DNA from: Neonectria sp. B-13
Lineage: Eukaryota > Ascomycota > Sordariomycetes > Hypocreales > Nectriaceae
DNA length: 26,946 bases
Assembly: GCA_002682825.1 (NCBI GenBank)
Contig: NOKP01000080.1
Span: forward strand, 44,899-71,844
Direction: 5' to 3'
Position numbers and translations under genes: made by a program
The notes under the pieces: generated by a model
What the model was told of the DNA's origin: nothing
Database searches by the model: none
What the model saw: the letters and a program-made list of their open reading frames with translations, nothing else
Part shown: in pieces, positions 1 to 9,643 of the stretch
Position numbering within the stretch: position 1 is the first letter of the stretch
How the letters are laid out: every line of letters begins with the position of its first letter

Positions 1-248
1 AGAAGGGCTTGCTGCAGGCGGGCTTTCGCCGAGTGCCCGGCGAAGACTGTTGTTGGCTTCACGGCGAGATCATATTCTTCTTCTACGTGGATGACTGTGT
101 CCTCTGTTTCCCAAAGCAAGCGAAGACTAAAGCGATGATGCTGATGGAAGACCTACAGAAGACCTACCACCTAGAAGGAGGCAAGCCACTGCACTGGTTC
201 CTAGGAATCGAAGTCATCCGAGACAGAGTAAACCTGTCAGAAAACTAG
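1..248 (+). pseudogene. Ty1/copia reverse transcriptase fragment, open at the window edge
   Basis: An open frame enters from the left edge and ends at a TAG at 246-248. It shows the copia reverse transcriptase catalytic box FFYVDDCVL near residue 26, followed by the downstream LHWFLGIEV block. In a full copia polyprotein this block leads into the connection domain and RNase H, but here the frame stops shortly after it, so the copy is 3'-truncated. It is not the family seen at 16639-22207: that element has YVDDLLIAG and FYLGMSI at the same places. The upstream extent cannot be seen. The family call is firm; the copy is a remnant. Confidence 0.85.
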
Positions 249-596
249 CGTGGCACTCAGATGACTTGTATTGTCTATGTTCTTGTCTCCCTGGGCTATC
301 TCTGTGGTGTTCAGGGGATATCTCCTTTCCTTGACCGCCTTCCTGTTCGGGCTACAGCCGGCAAGGGTTAGGCGAGCTGTCTGTTGACCACCAAGGTGGT
401 CACATGACCACCCTGGAGATAATGTGTACATAATCCAATCTAACAGATATTTCCCTCTTTATTTGATTAAGATATCTTTGGTAGTTGAGAATTAATTGAT
501 CAATTGAAAAGATGAGAGATTGAGGGATTTTTGGCCTACTTACTTGTTTGGCCCACTCACTTATCATGTATGTTAATCATCCAAGCTAATTAACTA
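249..596. other. Non-coding stretch between the copia fragment and the MITE
   Basis: No gene can be supported here. There is a short palindrome at 386-401 (7-bp arms, 2-nt loop). The segment from about 268 to 446 begins TG and ends near AACA, like a copia LTR, but there is no second copy in the window, no polypurine tract before it and no primer site after it. An LTR call is therefore not justified. The sequence becomes AT-rich from about 430. Confidence 0.4.
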
Positions 597-1009
597 ACGT
601 ACATAATAAGCGAGTGTCCCAGACAAGCGAGTGTCTCAGTCAGATTTCACCTGAAATCTTTTTTAAAAATTCAGATCAAGCTTAAAATAGATAAGATTTT
701 ATTCCTAGGCTATTTACTATAAGACCTATTTATAAAAAAAGTCCTTAAAATTCTACCCTTTAGGAATCTAGGTAGATATGAAAAGTGGATACTTCCTAGA
801 CTCACTTTTCATATCTACTTGGGTTTTTAAGGGTTAGAATTTCTATGAATTTTTTTCTATCTATATTTAAAGCTAATTAGCTTATTTTAAAAATTACAGC
901 TATTTTAGGCTTAGTTTGGATTTTTAAAAGCTTTTTAAAAAATCGCGATTTAAGGTGTAAGTCTGACTGAGACACTCGCTTGTCTGGGACACTCGCTTAT
1001 CATATACGT
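597..1009. mobile_element. 413-bp MITE with about 50-bp terminal inverted repeats and TA target duplication
   Basis: The left end (597-649) and the reverse complement of the right end (down from 1009) match over about 50 bp with only a few differences. Both ends are flanked by TA (595-596 and 1010-1011), the usual Tc1/mariner/Pogo target duplication. Each terminal repeat contains two copies of AAGCGAGTGTC separated by a short spacer. The interior is AT-rich, has no coding capacity and folds back on itself, with 16-bp arms GTAGATATGAAAAGTG and its complement around 773-826. The outer sequence closely resembles the left end of the Pogo-type element at 26061, so this is probably a non-autonomous relative of that family. 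Confidence 0.9.
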
Positions 1010-1011
1010 TA

Positions 1012-1528
1012 TGAAGTTTCTATAATGACATTGCTATATGGACGTGGTCGACAATGAAGGCGCGTGCTCCTTAAGAGGTTTCTGCCTGTTTCACTAATTA
1101 CTTTGATGATGAGCCCATAAAGGCTTAGAGATTAATTGCCGCATCTCGATGTGAAAGATCCTGCACCTTTTCATAGCCCTCGTATGTATTTCCAATTTCC
1201 GTTTGCCGTCCCCTGGCAATTCAATTTTTGCCCTCGAGTAAAAAAATTACAGTTGGTATCATTGTTAGTTTGGTCCATTTTTGCTATTCAGTCGAGGCGG
1301 CGTTTGTTGAGCCCCTCACTTCCCTGATTATCTCAATTCCACGCGTCTTCTCCCATATTTTTCCTTAACCCCTGCAGAATCCAGCCCTTCAGCTGAAGAA
1401 AAACGTCAGACATCGACCGCGCCCGGGTTGCACTTCGGTGAAGCTAGGCGGCCTACTTCCCAGGGTTCGGTCCGTCACCGCTACCCTGCTTCCCTACGTG
1501 AACGATGCTCAAGAAAGTCGGCGACTGG
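1012..1528. other. Intergenic, no recognisable gene
   Basis: Short open frames occur on both strands, but none has recognisable motifs, clear splice sites or family resemblance. Nothing else can be supported here. From about 1428 on it lies downstream of the minus-strand candidate gene ending at 1529. Confidence 0.4.
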
Positions 1529-1834
1529 TTACGGGCCGACGCTGACGGCCGGAATCGCTGCCGTCGCCGCCGCCGGTGCAGCTGCAGCAGCTGCAGTGGA
1601 GACGGCTTCGTCGTCGTTGGCATCGATGCTGCTGTTTCGTGACATGGCCGGTGTGGAGAGCGTCGTCATGGTTCTCGGCGCACAGAGGGAGCAGATTTCT
1701 ATCTGCGGCTTGGGAGTCAGGCAGTAGAAGGGGCTCGAGCACTTGCGTGCGCAGCGTATGAAGTCAATAACTGTCTCGCCTTGGCTGCGGTTGCAGACCT
1801 GGCACACGCGCTGGGCGACGACGGTGTGGCACAT
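1529..1834 (-). CDS. Small cysteine-rich hypothetical protein with an alanine-rich tail
   Basis: This 101-residue frame is not recognised. Its first half holds eight cysteines including two C-x2-C pairs (C11/C14 and C48/C51), spaced like a small zinc-binding fold. The second half is a low-complexity serine/alanine region with an almost uninterrupted alanine tract near the end. The Cys-rich start follows directly from the first ATG, which argues for this strand. The overlapping plus-strand frame (1428-1727) has no Cys pattern and is probably its shadow. The alanine codons make a GCA/GCT/GCC repeat, so repeat expansion could have shaped the tail. No promoter motif was identified, and an intron near the 3' end cannot be excluded. 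It could be a real small protein or an unexpressed frame. Confidence 0.45.
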   Translation of the reverse strand: MCHTVVAQRVCQVCNRSQGETVIDFIRCARKCSSPFYCLTPKPQIEICSLCAPRTMTTLSTPAMSRNSSIDANDDEAVSTAAAAAAPAAATAAIPAVSVGP

Positions 1835-3324
1835 GGTTGGATGATTTTTGTCCGTAGTACTTTCTGACTGCTTTCGTGTGATGGTCCCTCTCGGTGTAAG
1901 CAGAGATGTGGCTCGGGTGTTGATGTTTCGGTATACGAAGTTGGCCTGACTGAGTTGCCAGAAGGATTAGAAAGTGAAGAAGAAGGAGAAGTGGTATTTA
2001 TTTGGTTTGTTTATGTAGGGGTGGTAGTACTCCGTTGATGTCGACCGGGTTGAATGGTTGCTGTGAATCCGTGTTTAGTTTCGATCACGGTTACACCCGA
2101 GCCTCGATTGTTCGCGTTGCATGTTTGGAGATTCACAATCCTCACGTTTGACGGAGATGAATAAATATTGTGGAATCGGCACTTATGTTCATGTATTCAG
2201 AATAGACAGACGGACGATAAACGGTAATTAGCTAATAGAAGTAAGTTGAGTAGCAGTAGAGTTCAACGGTATGTTGTCATCTGCCGCGTCGGCATTGGGC
2301 AGAAGACAGTAAGTTGTAAAAGCGGAGAAGTACTAGACAAGTGAGACTGAGGAGCAAAACATCTGTCATCTTATAAAGCATATATCCCACTATCAGTCAA
2401 GCAACTGGAGTGGTCACTTCACTTTTGCTGCTGGCACAGTGGTCAAAGTGCGACAACATCCATGACGACAACTAGACCAAAAGGTTAGGTAAGGTAGCTT
2501 TCGGTGAGGCGCTGCGATACCCAAGGACCTCATTTGATCGGGTTCGACATGTCAAGAACAAATGGTCAGTGGCAGCCTAAAGTACGTAATGTGGCAGTCT
2601 TGTTCAGACAACAAGATGCCGTTTCCCGATATGGCGAACGAGCGGGAGAGTTGGTGTGTGTGGCACACGCCAAGCTTTGGACCTCGTTCGCAGCCAATGG
2701 GAAGTCAAAGCCAAGGCAAACCTTCAAAAGCTCCTCCTTTTGCTTCCCCGCAGATGAGAACGCCCAGAGTTTAATTTGCCTGGTGGCCAACTAACATGGG
2801 AATTGCTGCAAGGTGGTGAGACTGGCGTCTTACAGTCTTTCCAGAGTCGCGTCAGTTCGCCTCGTCGATTGCCTCTCCCCTCCCAATCACCCGGCTCATA
2901 CATGCTCTGAATACTTGCCCCGTCAGATCTTTGACCAAGCTAGTGACCAATCTAGACCAAGGTTCCTGACTGGCTTCCCATAAGTCTTGTGCTCTCCCTC
3001 AACCATTGGCGCTAACGCTTCCTCGTTCCTTGCCATCGGCTCGCACACTATTACACACTAAACGTCACTGGGGTATCATCAGGCATATTTTCCTTCGACT
3101 TGCGTCCCGTATTACATACATATGGCCCGGCGAGTGTTCCGTTTCGTTTCACGTCATCTGTTCAGTTGCTAGGTCGCCTCATCACCTGATCACGTCTCAC
3201 CATGGAAGATGAATTCGGAATCTACCGACGTTCCGAAGTATAATTACCCCAAATTCTGTCCATCCCACACACTCTTAGTGTTTTCTCGGCCTTGATCGGC
3301 CTGGGTGTAAGAGAACTAGACGTC
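1835..3324. other. Long intergenic stretch without a supported gene
   Basis: Several open frames of 60-100 codons lie here on both strands (for example 2504-2794 plus and 2566-2790 minus), but they overlap each other and show no family motif. Base composition is ordinary and there are no long repeats. The first few hundred bases would be the upstream region of the minus-strand Cys-rich frame. Small exons of an unrecognised gene cannot be ruled out. Confidence 0.4.
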
Positions 3325-4440
3325 TCACAAAAACGCCGCCCTCATCTCCTCGATGTATCTCTTGTCCATCACATTCGCATCTCCTCCGGGCTCGCCACCT
3401 CGCATACGTCGCTGTAAGTTTACTCCTCCTCCACGCGGTCCGACAAAGTACCCCGGCTTGTTCGGGTCATTGTCCGTCGCCGCCGTCCACACCGTTTCTG
3501 CGGCTTCTGCTGCCAACATGCTCTGGCCCTTGCATGGCACCAAACTTCTGCATCGTCTTCTCGATGAAGGGACCGTAGCGCTTCTGCATTGCCGGGGTCA
3601 TCCGATCCATGCCAGCGAACTGCGTCGCTTCTGGTTGAAGTTGGTCTCGTTGATCCTCCTTGAGGACACACAACCTTGACTTCAATGGGGTGATCAACGC
3701 CTTCCTTCTCATACACGAGAGACTCCATGAAGAGGTTCATGGATGCCTTTGTAGTACTATAGGCACTTACTAGGGGTAGCCCAAAATGGGCGGCTCCCGT
3801 TCCGACGTAGATGATCGAGATGGAGAGTTTGCCTCCGTCGTTGCTCGTAGGTGTGGCAAGAATGTCTTGATCAAATCCCATCGTCCCTGTTTTATCTGGG
3901 TTAGTTCCCTGGACATATCTTGTAGTGCACCGGACCAGGGAGCTTTACGTACCGAAGACGTTGACCTCAAAGTTCTTGCGAATGTCGTCAACGTTGTTGA
4001 GGACACCTATCTGACAATATCCAGCATTAGAGTGGGTGGCAATAAGTTCGGATCCCCTGTTAGGTATACGTCGGATAGCCTAGCTAGATTAGGCAGTTGA
4101 ATCCTCGCCGTTTTAAAACAAAGGCGCCGCTTTCGCTAAGAAAGAACCGAGAAAGTTCAGCTAATCGGGGGGCTGATTATAAAAGCGGCATGACCACAAC
4201 TCCATGAGTATCCGACGGGGGTATTCAAACTTGTTGCCACCCACTGTATTGATCAGAACATCGATCTTTCCAAACTTCTCAATGGCGCCATTCACAGGGG
4301 GCTCAAGTATGTCCTGCTTGGTGAGCTCGAGGTGCTGGACGTACAGGCCATGAAGCGACGTGATGGAATATGAAGAGAATAACCCATTCGATTGCCCTGC
4401 CGCTAGGTGCGATATGTGATGTCTGCATGTAGCACTTAGT
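3325..4440 (-). pseudogene. Short-chain dehydrogenase/reductase (SDR) pseudogene, multiple frameshifts
   Basis: Reading leftwards from about 4360, the pieces appear in SDR order. They are KFGKIDVLINTVGG (the NNAG region of the Rossmann fold), then DDIRKNFEVNVFG, a GT-AG intron-like gap (about 3950 to 3899), FLPHLRATT, then IIYVGTGAAHFG with YSTTKAS. The last is the YxxxK catalytic motif preceded by the expected serine/threonine segment. C-terminal pieces MQKRYGPFIEKTMQKFG and AAETVWTAATD follow to a stop at 3325. These pieces lie in different frames, with at least four shifts. The N-terminal TGxxxGxG cofactor loop is not visible, so the 5' end is lost or too degraded. SDR enzymes use NAD(P)H to oxidise or reduce alcohols and ketones; the substrate cannot be told. 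Large intact frames elsewhere in the window argue against sequencing error as the cause. Confidence 0.85.
4032..4244. repeat. Short inverted duplication inside the SDR pseudogene
   Basis: The plus strand at 4032-4059 and the minus strand at 4244-4216 both carry GTGGGTGGCAA followed by AAGTT and further matching bases, about 24 of 29 positions alike. Both encode a VGGNKF-like peptide, the SDR segment after the NNAG motif. Part of the gene was therefore duplicated in inverted orientation and inserted between its own halves. This explains why the minus-strand SDR frame is broken here. Confidence 0.6.
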
Positions 4441-4699
4441 ATGCTGGCTCTTCTACAAAACGTCGGAAGAGTAAAGTATCCTCTTGTGGCGTGGTATTCA
4501 GTCGTACTTCGATGCGAAGCAGAGGGATATTTGCACAGTCGAGCTAGTGACGATACCCTGATACTACAGCCGCCATGTCAAGCCGGATTTTTCGCGCCTT
4601 CAGCTCCTAAATCTGCCAGACGCTGCTCTACACGAGGCTGCAAAGACAATACAAAAAAGGATGGGCAGCAAAACGAACTCAATTAACGGCGAAAATAGC

Positions 4700-5086
4700 G
4701 ATGATCATGGCTATCCTAAAGAATATGTCGTCCACAGGCGGAAAGGAGAGGAATCCCATCGCCTCCAACAACTTCCGAATTCGGAAGAAAGCGAATATTG
4801 TGAGACTCCAAACCGAACAACAGGGCATGGAGAAACACAACACTACGCTGTCTAACTGCGTTGGAGAACTTGTCACTAAGATTCACCAACTCAAGATGCA
4901 GCTTTGCAGCACAGTGACTACAACAGCACCTTAATAGAGGATTATATCAGAAATGATGCCCAGCGCTACATCCAGTCGATGGAACAAAACGCACCACCAT
5001 GGGGCGAATCTTATTCCAAGGTAGACGATGTCCACCTGCAGCTTATCCCGGGCGAACTTTCCTGTCCTGGTTTGGAACTGGTTTGA
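4700..5086 (+). pseudogene. bZIP transcription factor relic with one frameshift
   Basis: A frame starting near 4701 contains RNPIASNNFRIRKK, which fits the bZIP basic-region signature (N-x2-A-S-x-x-x-R-x-R). About 30 residues with leucine/valine at roughly heptad spacing follow, ending near LVTKIHQLKMQLC. The frame then runs into a stop at 4934. In another frame the sequence continues as STLIEDYIRNDAQRYIQSM, a block I associate with the region after the zipper in some fungal bZIP proteins, ending at a stop at 5084-5086. One shift near 4900 splits the gene. Fungal bZIP proteins bind DNA as dimers and often control stress or secondary metabolism; the target here is unknown. The 5' boundary is uncertain. 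Confidence 0.6.
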
Positions 5087-5159
5087 TCAAAGACCGGCTG
5101 TCGTTCTTCTCTTTGGAGCTATATGTTAAGTCTGAAACGGGACGTTCCAGGAACAGCTG

Positions 5160-5300
5160 GGGGGGGGGACCTTGACCAAAAACTACCTGGAGAAGTTCGA
5201 CGTATGATAAATTTTGTGTACACCGAGGAGTATAAAGTTGGTTATATCGATGACACGCACGGCTACGTCGCAGATTCCGGCTCAGCACCCCTTACGACAT
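5160..5300 (+). pseudogene. Possible BTB/POZ-domain fragment
   Basis: A frame reads DLDQKLPGEVRRMINFVYTEEYKV from about 5169 and stops at 5298-5300. The segment RMINFVYTEEYKV resembles the end of fungal BTB/POZ domains, where a helix is followed by a Y-T-x-x-Y motif. It is preceded by a run of about ten G residues (5159-5168), a likely slippage site. The upstream half of a BTB domain is not clear in any frame. BTB domains mediate protein-protein contacts, often with cullin ubiquitin ligases. The match is short and could be coincidence. Confidence 0.3.
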
Positions 5301-5540
5301 AGCCTTGGTGATGAGAACGGCCGGCCCGATTTTGGTCCTTTTACTAAGCCGCTCATAATCCTGGGCGGCCGGTTGTCAATCAAGTCTCGTATCTGGGCCT
5401 AAAGCTAGGGCCGCTGCCTGCCTATTAAGAACCACAGTGGACGGATAGTAAATTAATTGCTATCCCCCAATCACTTCACCTCAGCAATTCCCATGATCAC
5501 CCCTCACCATCTTCCTCACACCTTATCTAGATGAATGCCC

Positions 5541-5973
5541 TTATTCCTTCTGGTCACTCTGGTCTTTCATGGTCGTCTCCGATACTGGTGCGCGGGAGCA
5601 CTGCTTCTGGTGGTACAAAGGACACTCCTTTCCCATTGTGTGTGCCGATATGAGTGCTTTAAGGTTTGCACACTCTTGCAGCAGCCGAATCTTTTCGGAA
5701 GCTAGGGCAGGATTCTGTGATCTCAGGCGGTCCTGAATTGTTTCCTCTGTTGGAAATTCAATGGAGTTGTCTTGACGCGACTGCGGTAGGTTACTCTGAA
5801 GCTTTTCCACGGCCATTGGGTGCAATATGCGATATGATCGCAGAGACATAAATTTGATCGCATATGCTCTCGCCTGAGGTAATGCAAGCCAGGCAGTTAG
5901 TCAGCTCGCAGCCGAATTCTGCACCTCTAGTTCTTGAAAGAGAAAGAGCGTTGATTGAGAATTTAAATGTCAA
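5541..5973 (-). CDS. Unrecognised hypothetical protein, probably spliced or broken
   Basis: Two overlapping minus-strand frames cover this stretch. The upstream one (to 5791) holds a Cys-containing segment, CELTNCLACITSGESICDQ. The downstream one (5849-5541) holds a charged leucine-rich helix, ASEKIRLLQECANLKALI, followed by a Cys/His-containing tail. Together they look like the C-terminal part of a regulatory protein whose frame changes across an intron or an indel near 5800-5850, but no family can be named. The composition is more gene-like than in the flanking intergenic DNA. The exact structure is unknown and both frames may belong to a pseudogene. Confidence 0.3.
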
Positions 5974-5979
5974 GATGGC

Positions 5980-6444
5980 TGGGTAAGATCATTATCATGT
6001 AAATTAGTATCAGCACTTTTCGAGCAAGAGATACGACTTTAAACGTCATGTTGAACTTTACAGTACCAACCAGCCAATTGCCACCATAACTGCAACTCAC
6101 TCCTAGAGTCAGAATGGATCATCAACCAACCTTTCATAGGCTGCCGGTCCTCCTGCAGCGGCCAAGAAGTATTGTAGCCGAGGTTGAACGAGACCTGTGT
6201 ATTGGCTGCTGCCTCTCAGCAAAACCCGATAGGTAGCCGGTTATGGTCTCTTGATACGCTCTGGGTAGTTAAATTCATGAAGATTCTCTATTGCATGAGT
6301 CTAAGTTTTAATCTCTGATCTCTTCCAATAATCATTTATCTAAGTCTATGAAACCTCAATCGTGGAACATGTCCCAGTCTAGACCTCGGTGCTCATCTGC
6401 CGCAATCCCATCACATCACCAGGGGAAATGAAAAGAAACAGTGA
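5980..6444. other. Intergenic region downstream of the Grainyhead-like gene
   Basis: There is no supported gene. The part near 6440 should hold the 3' untranslated region and polyadenylation site of the minus-strand Grainyhead-like gene; no clear single AATAAA-type signal was picked. No repeats are evident. Confidence 0.4.
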
Positions 6445-9115
6445 TTAGAAAGTGAGACGCAGGACAAATCCGCCCGCTACCTTGTCAGAGGATTCCGTGT
6501 CGGGAGAGCCATCGATTGAGTCTACGGCCATCTCCCACTCTCGTTTCACCCCTGAAGACTGCTCGGTTTCCTCAATCTCCAGAGCCATGTCTTGGCCTTC
6601 CTTTAGTTCTCGAACAACATCGTCGTCCATTTCCACCTCCAACCCGTTCCGAGTTGCATGGATCATCCGGGTGATCTGAGATGTGTCAATACCCCACTTA
6701 GCTGCGATCCGATGGGTCAACTCCTTCAGCGTTCGCTGCATCAAGTAGATTGCCCAATGATACTCTTTCTGGTCGGGTTCTTGCTGGCTACGGCGGACAA
6801 CGTAAAAGCAGGCCACAGGCGTGGGACTTCGCTCTTGGAGGATTCGGCATGAAGGGTCTACACCAAGAGCCTCAATCCACCCGCTGAGATTCTCGTCATC
6901 GTCCGCCTTGTTGACTTTCATTGGCTGATTCGAGCCATTGCGTGACATATCACCAGCGGCGACGGAGTCAAAGTTCTGCCATTGACTGCCAGGGCTAAGA
7001 GCAGAGGTTTGCGACGCTAGAGATAGCGAAATGGGCGATGGAGAAATCATGGAGCCCGTCATTGAGCTCCGACCGCTCTTGGCCTGCCAGTTCGGACCAA
7101 CTCGTCCTTCGGTATTGGTAAGTGGTGAGGCATCTCCGGGAAGTGAGACAGGATATAGATCGGGATCATCTAGTTCTTCACCACGAAGGAATAGAACACT
7201 GACAGGCCGGGTGCTTGTGAACATGTCTTGAAGAGTCTGAAGCTTGAAGTGAAGGTCTTCCTCCAAAGACATGCGCCTTCCACCACCGCCAGCGGAGCTA
7301 GCTGAGGACATTGACCATGTCCGCTTGTGCTTTATGACTTTTCCAGGTCGCTGCATATCTGTTGTCTTTGAGGAGGCGCTTGAAGGCTTCCGCTTGCGGA
7401 AGTCTTTTATCCCGCTCTCAGTTTGCGCAATCTGTTGTTTGAGCTTGTCGATAGATTTCTTAACATGGGCAACATCGTTGGTAAGCCTCCGTTCGGCTCC
7501 ATGGTCTCGGAAGAGCTTGACCCTGCAGAAGCATATCTCGGGATTGACGGGTAGAGAGGGATCGGACGGGACTGGGTTGGTTTTAGCGCAAAGTCTCACA
7601 GGAATGCCCTTGACGCCTTTGGAATAACTGAAGTCGGTGGATAGAAAATTGAACCGCACTGCGATGTTGACTTTGGCGGCTCCATTAGTCCTGGGCGTCC
7701 ATGTGACAGAGAAGCCGTCAAATGAAGATGACTCGAGCTCTACACGGGTTTTCTTGTCGTCTTCTTCGGCGGGTTGTCCAGCCTCAACATACTCGACTGC
7801 CTGGAGCTTCCCGCCTCTTTGATGCGCTTCGTTGGTCCCTCTGCCTTCCTTCCAGAAGCCCCAAAGGACACCTGGCCGTTGTCTCCGCTGGTCGTCCTCA
7901 AACGAAATCCGTACAAAGGTACGGTACTTGGTGCCAGGAACTATAGGCAACGTTGTATTGGTATCGGTGATGGACAATGAGTAGGCTTGTCCCTTGTTGA
8001 GATAGGTGATGGGGATTTCATCGGCATGCTTGATCATGGCAGTTGGGGCATTGAGGATCGCATGAAATCGGAAATTTTCTGCAGACGCAGGTAGTGGGTG
8101 AGGTATCTGGGTGCTAGGAAACTGGCGTGTTGGGAGTCCAACCACCGGCGGTGGATTCTGAACGGCGGAATCGATCGATGTCATGAGCTCTTCTAGAGCT
8201 TCCGTCTCCATCCGAAAGCTGTCTTGGTCCATGGCCTCATAAGGGGAGTCTTGATGAACAAAAGTAGTTGGTGCAAAAGCCGGCTGAGGAGGGAGCGCTT
8301 GGATGAATGGAGTGAAGTGGTGGAACTGATGAGGTTGCAATGTCTGGAATCCAGTCATATCCATGACTACAGTTCCTGGGCTGAATTGCATCCCACCTCC
8401 TGAAGTTGGCATTGACAACGGAGTTCCAAGACCCATTCCCAGGCCAAGCGTGGGGGTATGGAGGTCGCCAGCCTGAGGGTGGGATAAAGTGAAGGTACCG
8501 CCTGGGGTGAGCGTGTAATAGCCAGGAGGCGCATTGGAGAAATTGGCAAAGGATATTAGTGAGTTAGGGTCTAAGAGGGATGGCGTAAACCTCCACTGCC
8601 CATTCGTGACCCGAGGAGTCGGGTCTTGGTCGCGGAAGACATCTTGCGCAATGCCCTGGGCCCTACATGAAGGATCTAGTCAGCAAACTTGTCCTAGAGC
8701 TGAAGCGGTACAACGGCAGACGATAGACGGCAGACGGCACCCTCAATCATGATACCCCATGCGTCGGGCACAAAGTGTCCCGAGAATCATCATAAATGCA
8801 AAATCGGCGTGGGCCCAAAGAGCATACCTCTCAGGTTGTGGTGGCGCCCGGACGATGGGATTCTCGGCCGCAGTAGTTTGTGATATCGCGGGGGCCGTGG
8901 TTGAGGCGCTCAGCTCGGGGAACTGCTGTCGGAAGTTGGCCAGCAGGTCGTCCCCAGGTTTTGCCGAGCTTGTCCTGTAGGACGGTTAATCGTGTCATTA
9001 TATGAGTAAAGAAGAGAGCTTGACGCCTGGAGCAAGCTCCTGGAGGGTCATTTCCGGATGCGCTTCCAGTCGCAAGCCGCTAGAGGACACAGCATGCTTA
9101 CCTCCTTCGGAACAT
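6445..9115 (-). CDS. csp-2: Grainyhead/CP2-family transcription factor, three exons
   Basis: Proposed exons on the minus strand are 9115-9102, 8974-8828 and 8662-6445. They give 2379 nt and 792 residues, with introns 9101-8975 (GTAAGC...CTACAG) and 8827-8663 (GTATGC...TGTAG, branch-like GCTGAC). Both introns are phase 2 and the joins keep the frame. The start ATG is preceded in frame by a TGA. The Q/P-rich N-terminus (about 1-250) looks like an activation region. Residues about 251-465 are the CP2/Grainyhead DNA-binding domain, with the hallmark IPITYLNKGQAYSLSITDT. About 675-750 resembles the C-terminal ubiquitin-like dimerisation domain. Known family: Grainyhead-like proteins bind DNA as dimers; the Neurospora member, CSP-2, is needed for conidial separation and cell-wall remodelling. 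Orthology to csp-2 is inferred from the domain, not from an alignment. The gene looks intact and is flanked by degraded sequence. Confidence 0.9.
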
Positions 9116-9643
9116 ATCGATATCGGGTAAGCTTGGCCGCCCAGAGACAGCAACTTTTCCCAGTGTTTCTCATGTAGCCGGGCTGAAGAATATTGTGTAG
9201 TTACGGTCACTGCAGTTTTGCGACCTTGCGACAACGACGAATGCGCGCGATTTGTTGAAAAGACAATCGAGGGGCCAGTGTCGTCGAGGCTCCTGAAGTG
9301 TGTAAAATAGAGCGGAGCCAATTTTGGAGAATGTGTATAAGGCTGCGTCGCGTCGCAAGCGAGGGGAAGGGCGAGGGACGAGGGACAAGACAAAGCGCCT
9401 CGCGCAGGATGTTGACGATTTAACGCGGAGAGGGATGAGAGACGTCTTACAGGCGAAGCCGGGAAAACGTGTGATGGGACGGGTCGGATATTTTGAGGGG
9501 TAGAGATAGCTAAACGTTTTTTTATATATAGAAAGGTTGAGGTATGTGATGCTAGGGATGTGCTGTAGCGATGCCGAAGGTGGTGTGGGACACAAAGACA
9601 AAGCAGCAAGGTGAGGTAAGGAAGGTATGGGTGAGTACATGTA
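9116..9643 (-). promoter_or_regulatory. Leader and proximal promoter of the Grainyhead-like gene, cut short by a transposon
   Basis: Reading towards the gene on the minus strand, this 528-bp segment lies between the Fot1-like element and the start codon. A TATATATAAA stretch (complement of 9521-9530) lies about 410 bp before the ATG and could be a TATA element. The minus-strand sequence is pyrimidine-rich, common in fungal promoters and leaders. A long minus-strand open frame (9717-8998) crosses the transposon boundary, so it is accidental. No transcription-start evidence exists, and an additional 5' untranslated exon beyond the transposon is possible. Confidence 0.35.

Noticed and set aside
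386..401. Short palindrome as a regulatory site
   Set aside because: 7-bp arms alone, with no gene nearby, are expected by chance.
268..446. Possible solo copia LTR
   Set aside because: TG...CA-like ends exist, but there is no second copy, purine tract or primer site to confirm it.
1428..1727. Plus-strand frame opposite the Cys-rich protein
   Set aside because: It consists of the reversed alanine/GC-rich repeat and has no motif; the minus frame is more gene-like.
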